The notes: generated by a model from the letters alone, not told the origin. A stretch of DNA of 64,000 bases from Thermoanaerobaculia bacterium (GCA_022822365.1 JAJEBV010000043.1:47834-111833), one strand, 5' to 3'. Positions 21,355 to 31,591 are shown, numbered from the stretch's first letter. A program made the numbers and translations.

Positions 21355-22338
21355 GTGATGGCCGCAAGGCATCAGCACTATGTCCCTCGGTGGTACATGG
21401 CGAACTGGGGGGACGAGAAGGGCCGCGTGGTCTTCTCGAGGAACGGCCAGATCCTGGGACCGACCAATCCGAGGAACATCCTCGGCAGGCGCGACTTCTA
21501 CGAGGCTCCGGTCCTGACCATGCAGGACATCTGCCTCCTGTCCACGTTCGTCTCGCAGAACGTCACATCCGAGAACGCTCGCCCCATGGCAGAAACGATC
21601 CTGGAGGGCGCGCTGTTCCACTCGACGCTGAAGACCCTCGTCCTGCCTTCGCCGCACCTGTCGGAGGAGGAGAAGGAACTGCTGTCCGGTGCTCTCAGAG
21701 ACAATGAAGAGCGGCGCCTGGCCAAGTCGGAAGGGAGGGCGAAGGCCATCGTGGACCGTCTCCTGGCGGGGGACGTCAGCGCTCTGGCCGAGTCCAGGTC
21801 GGGTCTCGACTTCTTCGGGTTCCTTGGCGACATGGCGTTTCGCGGCCACGGCGTCCGCGCTCTGGTCGCCCAGTCGGGCTTCTTGTCCGAGGGCGGTGCC
21901 GCGATTCTGGCGCGAATCGTAGGCGCCAACATGACCTGCGTTCACTTCTTCGACCGGCTCGGGCACCCGCCGACTGTTCTGAGGAACGAGACGCAGCGCC
22001 GCTTCGTTACCAGCGACCACCCGGTCGTGAACATCCTTGCTCCGCAGGAGGACCGGATACCCGACGACGACGAGTACGCCGTGTATTTCCCGCTTTCTCC
22101 CTCTCGCGCGCTGGTCGTACCGCCTTGGAAGCAGAAGTTCACGCCGGAAACGGCAACCGAGGAACTGGTGGCCAGTCTCAACGCCTGGATAGCGAGCCGC
22201 GCTCACGAGACGTTGGTCGCCAAGCACCCAAACGATCTGACGATGACACTCGCGGACGCTGGAACTCCACCTCCGATGCAGACCTGGTTTGAAGAGCGCT
22301 CGTCTGGCCTACGGCCCAGCATCACACGAACCAGATAG
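21355..22338 (+). CDS. DUF4238 domain-containing protein
   Basis: 327 aa. GTG 21355 is followed directly by an ATG at 21358; a strong GGAGGAA site lies upstream and either may be used. The N-terminal motif RHQHYVPRWYMANW and the central RRFVTSDHPVVN are typical of DUF4238, a family of unknown function frequently found in defence and mobile regions. No nuclease motif is certain, although the paired HxHYVPR and SDHPV segments are the most conserved parts and could form an active site. It is divergent from the R-M operon and may belong to the same island. Confidence 0.8.
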   Translation: MMAARHQHYVPRWYMANWGDEKGRVVFSRNGQILGPTNPRNILGRRDFYEAPVLTMQDICLLSTFVSQNVTSENARPMAETILEGALFHSTLKTLVLPSPHLSEEEKELLSGALRDNEERRLAKSEGRAKAIVDRLLAGDVSALAESRSGLDFFGFLGDMAFRGHGVRALVAQSGFLSEGGAAILARIVGANMTCVHFFDRLGHPPTVLRNETQRRFVTSDHPVVNILAPQEDRIPDDDEYAVYFPLSPSRALVVPPWKQKFTPETATEELVASLNAWIASRAHETLVAKHPNDLTMTLADAGTPPPMQTWFEERSSGLRPSITRTR

Positions 22339-22380
22339 CGGCACATCCTTCATCTCGCAGAAGAGACACGGAATACTCTG

Positions 22381-22662
22381 ATGATGACGCGGACTTCGAT
22401 CCTGCACGTCCGGATTGACGCCGAGACGAAACGAGCGGCAACAGCCGCGCTCGCGGCGACGGGATTGACGGCTTCGCAGGCCGTGCGGCTGCTGTTCCAC
22501 CGCATCGCCGTCGATCAGGCATTCCTACTCCAGCTCAAGGTGCCGAACGCTCGGACCCGAGAGGCCATGGCCGAGGTGGATGAGATGGTGAAGGAGAGCA
22601 GCGCGCGGTTCGCCAGCGCGGACGGAGTGTTCGCAAAGCTCGAAGAAGCCGGCGACGAGTAG
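22381..22662 (+). CDS. RelB/DinJ-family antitoxin
   Basis: 93 aa. A ribbon-helix-helix N-terminus ([20 protein letters not shown]) and the RelB helix ([21 protein letters not shown]) identify a DinJ-like antitoxin that binds its own operator and a YafQ-type toxin. Its TAG stop is followed immediately, in the same frame, by the ATG of a YafQ-like fragment. That junction is abnormal for a two-gene operon, where starts usually overlap out of frame. Confidence 0.88.
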   Translation: MMTRTSILHVRIDAETKRAATAALAATGLTASQAVRLLFHRIAVDQAFLLQLKVPNARTREAMAEVDEMVKESSARFASADGVFAKLEEAGDE

Positions 22663-22839
22663 ATGCCCCGCTCGGTCCGGAACGGAGAGACCACGCGCTC
22701 AAGGGGTCAATGGGCGCCTTACCGGGAATGCCACATCGGCGGCAACTTCCTTCTGATCTATCGCATCGACGATACGGACCGGCCGAGCGGGTCGATCTAC
22801 TTCGCCCGGGCCGGCACGCACGCGGAGTTGTTCGAGTGA
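22663..22839 (+). pseudogene. N-terminally truncated YafQ/RelE-type toxin
   Basis: 58 codons ([17 protein letters not shown] ... AGTHAELFE). The second half matches YafQ ([19 protein letters not shown], then GTHAELF). YafQ toxins are ~90 aa, so about 30 N-terminal residues are missing. The reading frame is the same as the antitoxin's and is separated from it by one TAG codon, as if a deletion had joined the two genes. Compared with the YafQ consensus, the histidine before the GxW segment is missing and the DW pair is NF; the His of CHI and of GTH remain. It is probably inactive. Its TGA overlaps the next GTG start. Confidence 0.7.
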
Positions 22840-25190
22840 CCAACGGCAAGAGCACTCCCAAGCCGGGGTTCACTCGCCGAGGCCTCCTTGCCTGGCTGGC
22901 CGCGGTGGCGTCCTTGCCGCGGCGGAGCGGACAGGCCCACGCAGCTCCTCAGGAGTCCCAGGGACCGGCCGGTGGAACTCGGGTCGACCGGTGGCACCGG
23001 ACGCACGACCGGGTCTGGCTCGGTGAGCGGTTCTGGGCCAACCCGATGGAGGACTGGCGGACTGTGGACGGTGCGGCCGAAGTGCAGACGTCGGGCGGAA
23101 ACCGCAACGTCCACCTGATCACGCATCGGCTGACGGGCGAAGGAGGGCGGTTTCGGATGTCGGTCCGCTGCCGGCGGGTGGAGGCCGGGGAGCAGGACGG
23201 CGGAGCGGGGTTCCGAATCGGCATCCGCAACCTGATCGACGACCATCGCAGCAACAGCTTCGCGCGTGGCGTCGGGGTGGATGCAGGGATGGTCGATGGG
23301 CGGCTGGTGCTGGGCTCATCGAGTGCGGACGCTGACGGCGATGATGCTGGCGTTACGGACGGAGTTGTGCTCGTCCTCGAGGGTCGCGTGGAAGGTACGG
23401 ACTGCGTACTTACGCTGGCGGCCCTGGACGCCGACGACGACGAGCTCGGCAACGTCAACCACGCGCTCCCCGCGGCCGACATCGCCGGCAACGTCGCGAT
23501 CGTCAGCAACTTCGACCGGGAGATCCCCAAGGGTGAGGGCGCCCGGTACCGGTTCAGCGAGTGGACGGCGGACGGGGATGCCTTCGAGATCGACGAGGAC
23601 CACCGGTTCGGGCCGATCCTGTGGTCGATGTACTCGATGAGCGATTCCCGCGGCGACGAGGGCTTCATCGTCAAGCTCACGGCGCTCCTGCCCCCGCTGG
23701 GCACCAACGACGACTGGCGCGTCGAGCTGCTGACCGAGCACAACGGAGAGTGGCGATCCCACGGCTTCGCCGAACTCGACCCGGACGCCTGGACGGCGAC
23801 GTTCCGCCTGCCCAACTGGAACGAACGGGTCGCGGCGCCGTTCCGGCTCGTGTACCGGGAGCGCCACACCGACGGCGGCGAGACGGAGCACGCCTGGCAG
23901 GGCACGATCCGCGCAAACCCCGCCGACCGGCCGCTGCGGCTGGCCGGACTCACCTGCCAGAACGATTACTCCTTCCCCTACGCGCCGGTCGCCGACCATG
24001 TTCTGGCGCGGGATCCCGACCTGCTCTTCTTCTCCGGTGATCAGCTCTACGAGAGCCACGGCGGCTACGGCCTGATCCGGGAGCCGGCGGAGCCGGCGAT
24101 CCTGAACTACCTGCGGAAGTACTACGAGTTCGGCTGGGCGTTCCGCGAGGCGATGCGGGACCGGCCGACGCTGTGCATCCCGGACGATCACGACGTGTTC
24201 CAGGGCAACATCTGGGGCGAGGGCGGCAAGGCGATGGACACGGGCCGGGGCACCTCCTCGCTCGGGGGCTACCGGGAGCCGGCCCGGATGGTCAACGTGG
24301 TCCACCGGACGAACGCCTCTCACCATCCGGATCCGTTCGACCCGGCGCCGGTCGACCAGGACATCAGCGTCTACTACGGCGACATGGTCTACGGCGGCGT
24401 GGGCTTCGCGATCCTCGCTGACCGGCAGTTCAAGAGCGGCCCCGAGCACGTGGACACCGGTTCCGGCCGTGCCGACCACGTGCTCGACTCGGAACTGGAT
24501 ACAGCAGCGCTCGATGCGCCCGGTCTTGCCCTGCTCGGCGAACGGCAGGAGAAGTTCCTGGAGCAGTGGGCCGGCGACTGGCGCGGCCACACGATGAAGG
24601 TGCTGCTCAGCCAGACCGTGTTCGCGGGCATCGCGACGCACCACGGCGGCTACGACGACTACCTGATCGCCGATCTCGACTGCGGCGGCTGGCCGCAGAC
24701 GCCGCGCGACCGGCTCGTCCGCATCCTCCGGAAGGCGAAGTGCCTGCACGTCTGCGGCGACCAGCACCTGCCTTCGCTCGTCCAGTACGGCGCGGATGCG
24801 CAGCGCGACGGATCCTGGGCCTTCTGCACGCCGGCGATCAGCGCCGGCTACCCGCGCTGGTGGCGGCCGGACGAAGTCGGAACGCCTCACCGGAACCGGC
24901 CCCGCCACGGCCTGCCGCACACCGGCGAGTTCCGCGATCCCCTGGGCAACCGGGTCTATGTCTACGCCATCGGCAACCCGGAAGTCGGCACCGCGCGTGA
25001 CCCCTACGAGCGAGCGCAGCAGAAGAGCAGCGGCTTCGGCCTGGTCACCGTCGACAAGGCGGCGAGGACCTACCGGATCGAGGCGTTCCGTTTCCTGAGC
25101 ACGGCCGACGACAGCGACGACGGCCAGTTCCCCGGCTGGCCGGTCACCCTGCACCAGGCCGAGAACGCGGGCGACAACCGCCTCGGCTAG
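22836..25190 (+). CDS. Tat-exported PhoD-like metallophosphatase
   Basis: 784 aa from GTG 22836, which overlaps the toxin stop (GTGA). A twin-arginine signal ([16 protein letters not shown]) ends near AHA, residue ~36. Residues ~55-250 form a strand-rich region like a lectin/LamG-type domain. The PhoD-type metallophosphoesterase follows: [20 protein letters not shown] and [10 protein letters not shown] carry the metal-binding Asp and His residues. It probably hydrolyses phosphodiesters or phosphomonoesters in the periplasm. The large insertions and N-terminal domain set it apart from Bacillus PhoD, so the substrate is open. Confidence 0.87.
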   Translation: MTNGKSTPKPGFTRRGLLAWLAAVASLPRRSGQAHAAPQESQGPAGGTRVDRWHRTHDRVWLGERFWANPMEDWRTVDGAAEVQTSGGNRNVHLITHRLTGEGGRFRMSVRCRRVEAGEQDGGAGFRIGIRNLIDDHRSNSFARGVGVDAGMVDGRLVLGSSSADADGDDAGVTDGVVLVLEGRVEGTDCVLTLAALDADDDELGNVNHALPAADIAGNVAIVSNFDREIPKGEGARYRFSEWTADGDAFEIDEDHRFGPILWSMYSMSDSRGDEGFIVKLTALLPPLGTNDDWRVELLTEHNGEWRSHGFAELDPDAWTATFRLPNWNERVAAPFRLVYRERHTDGGETEHAWQGTIRANPADRPLRLAGLTCQNDYSFPYAPVADHVLARDPDLLFFSGDQLYESHGGYGLIREPAEPAILNYLRKYYEFGWAFREAMRDRPTLCIPDDHDVFQGNIWGEGGKAMDTGRGTSSLGGYREPARMVNVVHRTNASHHPDPFDPAPVDQDISVYYGDMVYGGVGFAILADRQFKSGPEHVDTGSGRADHVLDSELDTAALDAPGLALLGERQEKFLEQWAGDWRGHTMKVLLSQTVFAGIATHHGGYDDYLIADLDCGGWPQTPRDRLVRILRKAKCLHVCGDQHLPSLVQYGADAQRDGSWAFCTPAISAGYPRWWRPDEVGTPHRNRPRHGLPHTGEFRDPLGNRVYVYAIGNPEVGTARDPYERAQQKSSGFGLVTVDKAARTYRIEAFRFLSTADDSDDGQFPGWPVTLHQAENAGDNRLG

Positions 25191-25205
25191 CGCCGCAGGC
25201 GGCGC
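25190..25205 (+). terminator. Short GC hairpin after the phosphatase gene
   Basis: GCGCCGC/GCGGCGC arms with a 2-nt loop start at the last base of the stop codon. There is no U-tract. Its core matches the second hairpin of the dispersed repeats, so it may be a repeat remnant. Confidence 0.35.
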
Positions 25206-25276
25206 CCCATGAAACATCGCCACGCGGTCAACGTCCTACGAGCAGGGCCGCAAGGCGGCATTGCCCCACGGCTCAC

Positions 25277-27610
25277 ATGAAGCAAGAGAACCTCGTCATG
25301 GAGAACCGTCACCGCCGATCATTCACCATGGCGGTCGCAGTGCTGATGGTCATCGCCGCCGGCGCCGTCCTTGCCGAGGAAACGGGCTCGCAAGCCGGCT
25401 CGCCGGCGCCGCTGACGGGACCGCTGGAGCTCCCTTTCACGTTCGACGGGCCGCCGCCCCCCGTGCCGCCGGCCGTGGTGAGCCGGGACGACTCCGGCCG
25501 GGCCACCGTCCGGGCGGTGCCCCTCGCCGCGCCGCTTCGAATCGATGGCCGGCTCGACGAACCTCTCTACGACACGGTGCCCCCGATCTCCGACTTCATT
25601 CAGGTCGAACCCCAGCCGGGAGAGCCGGCCACCGACAGGACGGACGTCTGGATCACGTTCGACGAAACCACGGTCTTCGTCTCCCTCCGCTGCTGGCAGG
25701 ACCCCGACCGGATCGCCGCCAACGACATGCGGCGCGACGGCTTCGCCGAGGACGACTACGTCGACATCGTTCTCGACACTTTCTTCGACCGGCGGAACGC
25801 CGTCATCTTCACCGTCTACGCCTCAGGCGGCCGCTTCGATGCCCAGATCACCGACGAACGCGAGATGAACGTCGACTGGAATCCGGTCTGGGATCTCCGG
25901 ACGGGCAGGTTCGAGGGCGGCTGGACGGCGGAAGCCGAGATCCCGTTCCGATCGCTCCGGTATCGCCCCGGCAGCTCGCAGATCTGGGGCATCAATCTGC
26001 AGCGCTACACGCAGTGGAAGAACGAGAGTTCGACTCTGAACCGGATCCCGGAAGCGCGGAGCACGATGGGCATCATGCAGATGTCGCTGGCGGCAACCCT
26101 GGTCGGTCTCGAATCCCCACCGGCCTCGAGGAACCTGGAGTTCAAGCCCTACCTGGTCGCCGACATGGTCACCGACCGGCTGGCGACCCCGGAGATCTCG
26201 GACGAGGTCGACGCCGATCTCGGCATCGACATCAAGTACGGCGTCAGCCAGAACCTCACCGCCGATTTCACCTACAACACCGACTTCGCCCAGGTAGAGA
26301 ACGACCAGCAGCAGGTCGACCTGACCCGCTTCAGCCTCTTCTTCCCCGAGAAGCGCGACTTCTTCCTCGAGAACCAGGGAACCTTCGGCTTCGGGGGGCG
26401 CCGGGCAGGTGGATTCGGAGGGAGTGGCGACACGCCGGCGCTCTTCTACAGCCGGCGGATCGGCCTGCACAGGGGCCGGGCGGTACCCATCGAGGCCGGC
26501 GCCCGCCTGACCGGACGAACGGGCCGCTACACACTCGGCCTGCTGAACATCCAGTCGGACGACGAACCGCTGTCCGGCGCCATCGCGACGAACTTCGGCG
26601 TGATGCGAGTCAAGCGGGACATCCTGCGCCGGAGCAGCGTCGGCGTCATCTACACGCGGCGCTCGATCGATCAGACCGGCACGGGACGCAACGAGGCCTA
26701 CGGCGTCGACGGGACCTTCGCCTTCTTCGACAACCTGACGTTCAACACCTACTGGGCCGAAACGAGCACACCCGGACTCACCGACGACGACGCCAGCTAC
26801 CGCCTGCGGATGGACTACAACGGCGACCGCTACGGCGTCCGCCTGGAACGCCTGCGGGTCGGCGGCAACTTCAATCCCGGCATCGGATTCGTCCGCCGCC
26901 CGGACATGCGCAGTTCCTACGGCGAGTTCCGGTTCAGCCCGCGGCCGGCCGGAAGCAGGCTGGTGCGCAAGTACTCGTGGACCGGGTCGATGTCCTATAT
27001 CGAGAACGGCGCCGGTCTGGTCGAAACGCGGGAGGCCGAGGCCGAGTTCGGCATCGAGTTCCACAGCGGGGATGAGCTCGAACTGACGTACGTGCAGGCC
27101 TACGAGTTCCTGCCGTTTCCATTCCCCATCGCCTCGGACATCACGCTCGGCGTCGGCGGTTACGACTTCGACTACGTCCAGGTCCAGTTGCAACTGGGCC
27201 AGCAGCGGCGGATCTCGGGCGGATTCTTCCTCGAGGTCGGCGACTTCTACAGCGGCCGCAAGACGTCCCTCGGCTGGGGCTGGGGGCGGGTGAGCCTGAG
27301 CCCGAAGTTACTCCTCGAGCCGGGCATCTCGTTCAACCGCGTCGAGCTGCCGGCAGGCGAGTTCGACGTGGAACTCGTCGACCTGCGGGCGATCTACACG
27401 ATGACCCCACGGATGTTCGTGAGCGCACTCTTCCAGTACGACTCCGAGAGCCGCGGACTGGCGGCGAACGTGCGGCTGCGCTGGGAGTACCAACCGGGCA
27501 GCGAGCTGTTCGTCGTCTACAACGAACAGCGCGACACATTGACGCAGGGCTTTCCGGGGCTCAACAACCGGGCCCTGATCGTCAAGGTCACGCGGCTGTT
27601 CCGATTGTAA
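25277..27610 (+). CDS. DUF5916 outer-membrane beta-barrel protein with CBM9-like domain
   Basis: 777 aa. ATG 25277 or the second ATG at 25298; both precede a signal peptide (MAVAVLMVIAAGAVLA). After a Pro-rich linker, residues ~80-260 are a carbohydrate-binding family 9-like sandwich (APLRIDGRLDEPLYD, DDYVDIVLDTFFDRR). The DUF5916 barrel follows, with the diagnostic segment LFFPEKRDFFLENQGTFGF and aromatic-ended strands to the C-terminal LFRL. Such proteins are common in Acidobacteriota and Bacteroidota and are located in the outer membrane; the ligand is unknown. Confidence 0.88.
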   Translation: MKQENLVMENRHRRSFTMAVAVLMVIAAGAVLAEETGSQAGSPAPLTGPLELPFTFDGPPPPVPPAVVSRDDSGRATVRAVPLAAPLRIDGRLDEPLYDTVPPISDFIQVEPQPGEPATDRTDVWITFDETTVFVSLRCWQDPDRIAANDMRRDGFAEDDYVDIVLDTFFDRRNAVIFTVYASGGRFDAQITDEREMNVDWNPVWDLRTGRFEGGWTAEAEIPFRSLRYRPGSSQIWGINLQRYTQWKNESSTLNRIPEARSTMGIMQMSLAATLVGLESPPASRNLEFKPYLVADMVTDRLATPEISDEVDADLGIDIKYGVSQNLTADFTYNTDFAQVENDQQQVDLTRFSLFFPEKRDFFLENQGTFGFGGRRAGGFGGSGDTPALFYSRRIGLHRGRAVPIEAGARLTGRTGRYTLGLLNIQSDDEPLSGAIATNFGVMRVKRDILRRSSVGVIYTRRSIDQTGTGRNEAYGVDGTFAFFDNLTFNTYWAETSTPGLTDDDASYRLRMDYNGDRYGVRLERLRVGGNFNPGIGFVRRPDMRSSYGEFRFSPRPAGSRLVRKYSWTGSMSYIENGAGLVETREAEAEFGIEFHSGDELELTYVQAYEFLPFPFPIASDITLGVGGYDFDYVQVQLQLGQQRRISGGFFLEVGDFYSGRKTSLGWGWGRVSLSPKLLLEPGISFNRVELPAGEFDVELVDLRAIYTMTPRMFVSALFQYDSESRGLAANVRLRWEYQPGSELFVVYNEQRDTLTQGFPGLNNRALIVKVTRLFRL

Positions 27611-27616
27611 CTACGG

Positions 27617-27644
27617 GCTCGCTAGCGCTACAGCGCTAGCCGAG
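27617..27644. terminator. Bidirectional terminator between convergent genes
   Basis: A perfect 8-bp stem GCTAGCGC/GCGCTAGC (27621-27628, 27633-27640) with loop TACA is extended by CTC/GAG. It overlaps the stop of the minus-strand gene, and the DUF5916 stop lies just left of it, so it can end both transcripts. Confidence 0.65.
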
Positions 27645-28550
27645 ACGCGCCACGATGCGCAAGATCGCCTCCAGAATCTCGGTTGCCGCATCCTCATCCA
27701 GGCCCCTCCCCAGAAAATCACTGCGTAGCCGTTCATGGATCATCAGAGGATCTCGCGCTTCGGCGTGCAGACGAAAGAACAAGATCCAGTCGCGAGCGGG
27801 AATACCGGCGACTTGACGCCCCTGGAGTTCCTCCACGTAACCGTCCATCAGTCCTGAGATACGGGCGATACGACCGAAGTTGCCGCCCCCATCTCTGATC
27901 GGGCGATCGCTGATCCTGTCTTTGGGAGATGGATAGGGCGTGACCGCGTCGTCCGGCCCGTCGACCCCTCGCTGATCCGGCGGATCCTGCGTGGCCCTGC
28001 CGTTCTCCCACCACCAATTGCGGTACTCCGCCACGTATCCCGCTTGCTCGATGTACGGGTCGAGCACGACGGGCTCGCCAGACAGGACGTTCTTCAGACG
28101 CCATGGAACCACGACGAGGAGATCCTGCGGCGCACAGGCCGCTGGCGTGACCTTGTAACGGAAGCTAGGTTCGCCTTCCTTCGAGAACAGATACCAGCCC
28201 TTCAGTTCGATGCCGAGCGCTACCTCCGTCTCACCGTCCTCGCTGCGGGCCAACAACCGAACGTCGGGGAACGTCTGGGCGAAACGCTCGAACCGGAACG
28301 TCGACCAACGCCCCTCCGGATCCCAAACGTCCCGCATGCGATTGAGGCTCTCGACCAACTGGACTTCGATCGTGCCGCCCAGCGCCGTGTTGAGGCTGAA
28401 GAGGTCTCCGGCGTCCATCCCCTCAAGGACGGTCGCCGAACGAAAGTGGGCCGGCAACGACCGAATCGCTTCCTTGACCGTTCCGACGAGAGCGGTGAGC
28501 GCGCTGCCTTTCGGAAGAGGCCGCCGTTCCGGGCGTTTCACCGACTTCAA
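27636..28550 (-). CDS. Probable restriction endonuclease partner of adjacent DNA methylase
   Basis: 304 aa if started at TTG 28550, or 301 aa from GTG 28541. Both lie just after the methylase stop; the longer open frame overlaps the methylase and was rejected. The segment ALGIELKGWYLFSKEGE, with acidic residues before it, fits a PD-(D/E)xK core (ELK), and TPAACAPQDLLVVVPW and GYVAEYRNWWWEN are family-like conserved blocks. The C-terminus is helical. Position directly after a DNA methylase, with 4-nt spacing, supports a restriction enzyme. The family name is not recognised, so this is inference from context plus motif. Confidence 0.6.
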   Translation of the reverse strand: MKSVKRPERRPLPKGSALTALVGTVKEAIRSLPAHFRSATVLEGMDAGDLFSLNTALGGTIEVQLVESLNRMRDVWDPEGRWSTFRFERFAQTFPDVRLLARSEDGETEVALGIELKGWYLFSKEGEPSFRYKVTPAACAPQDLLVVVPWRLKNVLSGEPVVLDPYIEQAGYVAEYRNWWWENGRATQDPPDQRGVDGPDDAVTPYPSPKDRISDRPIRDGGGNFGRIARISGLMDGYVEELQGRQVAGIPARDWILFFRLHAEARDPLMIHERLRSDFLGRGLDEDAATEILEAILRIVARLG

Positions 28551-28554
28551 CCAA

Positions 28555-29625
28555 TCAGGTGGGCAGGGGAATCTGATTCGCGACGCCGGCCAAGCGCTCA
28601 CGCGAGAGATTCGCGAAGTGTGGGTCGGGCTCGGCGGCGAATGCCCGCCTGCCAAGCTCCATGGCCGCGACCGACGCCGAGCATAGACCGCCGAACGGCT
28701 CCCACACCACGTCGCCACCGTTCGTGGCCGCCTGGAGAATCCGTCGCATGAACTCCAGCGGCTTCTGATTCAGATGAGCCGTAGCGTTCCGACCGGGGTT
28801 GTGGACTCTGGGCGCCACCCGACGACCCCCTCCCCTATAGCGCTCCGCTCCGTTCAGGGGAGGATGCGACCAAACGTTCGTCAGGCCATGCTGGTGCTTC
28901 CAAGGATGGCGAAGCCGCTCCCACTGTGACTCCGTTACGGGTCGCCGGCCGTCAATGGCGTAGTAGGGACGACCCGCAGGATCCCCGTGCTCGTTCGCGT
29001 ACGCAACGAGGCGAGCCATCATCTCCGCGGGCGGGAAGTACCACAGCCAGTCCTGGGTCAGGTACTTGCGCGTCGCGGCGTTCTTGACGCCGCAGGCTTC
29101 GTTCGCTCGATAGAGGGGTAGCCCCGCCCGTTGCCACTCCGACCGCAGCCAGCGAGAAGCAGCGAGAGGCCCGTCAGGTCCAGGTAGTTCGAGCCGCCGA
29201 CGGTAAAACACGCAGACCTCGGTGACGGTGGGAAGCCGACGGATCGTGACGCCGTTCACGTTCCCCGCGATATGGCCGATCCCTTTGTCCCAGATGATCG
29301 TCTGCACGTACTCCCACCCCTTGGCCGCCAGAACCGGATGGACCGTGGCCCAGCCAATCTCCGTGTTCCAGAACCAGAGCGTCGTGGCCGGGTGCGCGCA
29401 ACGCGACCAGGCCGAAACATGCGACGCGTACCATTCGTCGAGACGAGCCGGCGTCCGTGGATCGCCAGGGAACCCACCCACGCCATACGCGCCATCCGAG
29501 ACGATGACGTCGGGCGAAGGCCACGATCCGTAGACATCCTCGGCCCGACCGTTGTGGAGCGTAGCTCTCCCCGGCGACTGGCCGCCGACGGCCACAGGAA
29601 GACCACCAGGGTGGCGCACGTTCAC
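28555..29625 (-). CDS. Site-specific DNA methyltransferase (beta-class, N4/N6)
   Basis: 356 aa, GTG start. Motif order is IV before I, as in beta-class amino-methyltransferases. The catalytic motif IV is SDGAYGVGGF instead of DPPY/SPPY, motif X is LNQKPLEFMRRIL and motif I is VWEPFGGLCSASVAAMELG. The region between them (~residues 110-260) holds the target-recognition part, including NVWSHPPLNGAERY. It probably protects the host from the downstream endonuclease. The variant GAY in place of PPY is found in a minority of these enzymes. Confidence 0.87.
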   Translation of the reverse strand: MNVRHPGGLPVAVGGQSPGRATLHNGRAEDVYGSWPSPDVIVSDGAYGVGGFPGDPRTPARLDEWYASHVSAWSRCAHPATTLWFWNTEIGWATVHPVLAAKGWEYVQTIIWDKGIGHIAGNVNGVTIRRLPTVTEVCVFYRRRLELPGPDGPLAASRWLRSEWQRAGLPLYRANEACGVKNAATRKYLTQDWLWYFPPAEMMARLVAYANEHGDPAGRPYYAIDGRRPVTESQWERLRHPWKHQHGLTNVWSHPPLNGAERYRGGGRRVAPRVHNPGRNATAHLNQKPLEFMRRILQAATNGGDVVWEPFGGLCSASVAAMELGRRAFAAEPDPHFANLSRERLAGVANQIPLPT

Positions 29626-29910
29626 GTCGGTCGCTTCGGGAATCGCGTCTTCCTCCCTGCCGTGACCAAGGCCCGGCAGTCGCGAGGCGTCCGGCTGTAA
29701 GACTCACCGGCCGCCCACTGGGTTCTTGGCCATTGTGGCACACTCAGCGCGGCTCAAGGACTACTCCCCACGACTCATCGAGCGAACCGCCGGGGCCAGC
29801 CACCCGCGCCCGAGGGTTTCGTCGCCGGTGCCGTGCAGACCGCCAGGAACCCGCGGTTCGCGACGCGGTTCACGCAGCGTCGTGCCGCCTGATCCAGTCG
29901 CGCAGCGCTT

Positions 29911-31566
29911 CTAACGGGACAGAAGCACAGTCACCCGATGCGGCTCGGTTGCGGTCGACGGGTGGTGCATCAGGATGTCCTGTCTTCCGTCCCGGTTGAG
30001 ATCGGTGAGCCAGGTGTACTCCTCGTCCTCAGGCGCGGCGACGGCGATGCGTCGGGGCCTGCGGGCGAACACGTCGCGGCCCGGTACACCGAGATGCACG
30101 TGCAGTCTCTTCCGGTTGCGCACTACGAGCAAATCCGAGCGTCCGTCGCCGTTCAGGTCGCCCAGCCGGACCGCAGGCCAGAAGTTCCTCTGCCCCGTCT
30201 TCCTTGGCGCCCTCGGCCGGATCTCCCGCACCGCGTTGGGGCGCTCGCCGTATAGACCTTCCTCCATGCGGAAGAACTCCAGGTCGAAGGACCCGGCCCC
30301 AGTCAGGAGTGACATCACGAGCACGCGAATGGCCGAGAAGAGCGTGGGGTGGAACGACGTCAGCATCACGTCGATCTGGCCGTCGCCGTCGAAGTCGTGC
30401 CGGTCGATACCGGCCAGGATGCCCCGCGACTCGACCACGGCGCCTGCCTCCGGCGAGAACTCCGTGCCGCCGCCGGGTGCCGAGGCACCGAAGTGCACCT
30501 CGTAGGACGACTGCATCTTCCACAGACTCGAACCCTTCAGCGAGAAGACGACCAGGTCGGCCACGCCGTCGCCGTTCAGGTCGGTCAGCGAGTCCAGAAC
30601 TCTGCCCGTACTTTCGCCTTCCGGCATGTGGTCTCGCCGCCGGTTGCGAATCCCGGTCGGCGCGGCGAGCGAGGCGATCTGGTCGGAGTCGAAGCTGATC
30701 TCGGTCGTAAAGGTCTTGGAATCCATGGAGACCAGACCGCTCTCGTCCTGCAGATGCACGACGAAGCGTTCACCGTCCCAGTACACCAGATCGCTCCGCC
30801 CATCCAAGTCGTAGTCCATTTCGTGGACGCGGCCACCCTCCTCCCAAGGCCGGTACCGGTAGCCATCGGCACCGTAGACCCGGTCGAGTCCCGTTGTGGG
30901 CCCAATCCGTACCGGGTCGGCGAACCTCCCGCGCGGCATCTGGACCAGCACCTGGAATCCGTGGCCGTGAACCAGCACCAAGTCGTCGCGGCTGTCGGCG
31001 TTCAGGTCACGCGTCATGTCCACGTGGAGAACCTCTTCTCTGTCGGATTCACGGAAGTCGGACGGTACGGCTGCCAGGTCGTGCTCGGTCGCCGACTCCG
31101 GATCAAACCAGGTCAGCCGGCCGCCACCGTAGACGATCAAGCGCTCCCGTCCATCGATGCGGGCTACGTCGACGAGGGCCGCTTCGGGGCGCAGCGTCGC
31201 CTCAGCCACGGGCTCCCATTCGCCGTTCGCGAAGCCAAAGATGCGCAGGCGGCGGTTTCCTTCCGCGTCGACATGGATCGCGGCGAGGTCCACGACCGGT
31301 CCTCCGGTGAGCAAGCCCGTCAGAACGGTCAGACGTTCCGCCACGCCTACCACGACCTCGTAACGCACGGGAGCGAACGCCGTCGACGGATCGGCCCCGG
31401 AGTGGGCGGCAACGGGCAACAGGCCACCGGACAGACAGACCCGCATCGCCAGCATCGCAATCCGGGTCGAGCGGCGACGTTCCCCGCATCCGGGACCACG
31501 TGATTCCGCGTTCGCTTTCGCGCGGATCCTTCCCCGCCTCCCGCGGCCATTCGTTCGTCTCTTCAC
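29911..31566 (-). CDS. FG-GAP/VCBS-repeat secreted protein, paralogue 1
   Basis: 551 aa. GTG 31566 sits behind GGGAGGAG and begins with a very basic region (MKRRTNGRGRRGRIRAK) before a weak signal helix (LAMRVCLSGGLLPVAA). The mature part is built of beta-propeller-type repeats with calcium-loop motifs DLNGDGVADLVVF, DFDGDGQIDVMLT, DLNGDGRSDLLVV, DLNRDGRQDILMH and DYDLDGRSDLVYW. It is a predicted exported seven-bladed propeller. It is divergent from a TetR gene and transcribed from a promoter overlapped by two 17-bp palindromes. A second copy with the same operator layout is at 32286-33917. Confidence 0.85.
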   Translation of the reverse strand: MKRRTNGRGRRGRIRAKANAESRGPGCGERRRSTRIAMLAMRVCLSGGLLPVAAHSGADPSTAFAPVRYEVVVGVAERLTVLTGLLTGGPVVDLAAIHVDAEGNRRLRIFGFANGEWEPVAEATLRPEAALVDVARIDGRERLIVYGGGRLTWFDPESATEHDLAAVPSDFRESDREEVLHVDMTRDLNADSRDDLVLVHGHGFQVLVQMPRGRFADPVRIGPTTGLDRVYGADGYRYRPWEEGGRVHEMDYDLDGRSDLVYWDGERFVVHLQDESGLVSMDSKTFTTEISFDSDQIASLAAPTGIRNRRRDHMPEGESTGRVLDSLTDLNGDGVADLVVFSLKGSSLWKMQSSYEVHFGASAPGGGTEFSPEAGAVVESRGILAGIDRHDFDGDGQIDVMLTSFHPTLFSAIRVLVMSLLTGAGSFDLEFFRMEEGLYGERPNAVREIRPRAPRKTGQRNFWPAVRLGDLNGDGRSDLLVVRNRKRLHVHLGVPGRDVFARRPRRIAVAAPEDEEYTWLTDLNRDGRQDILMHHPSTATEPHRVTVLLSR

Positions 31567-31591
31567 TGTCTTCTCCTCCCTTTCGAGGTCA

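Noticed and set aside
23316..25223. 635-codon minus-strand frame opposite the phosphatase
   Set aside because: Shadow of the PhoD-like gene, which has metal motifs and a Tat signal.
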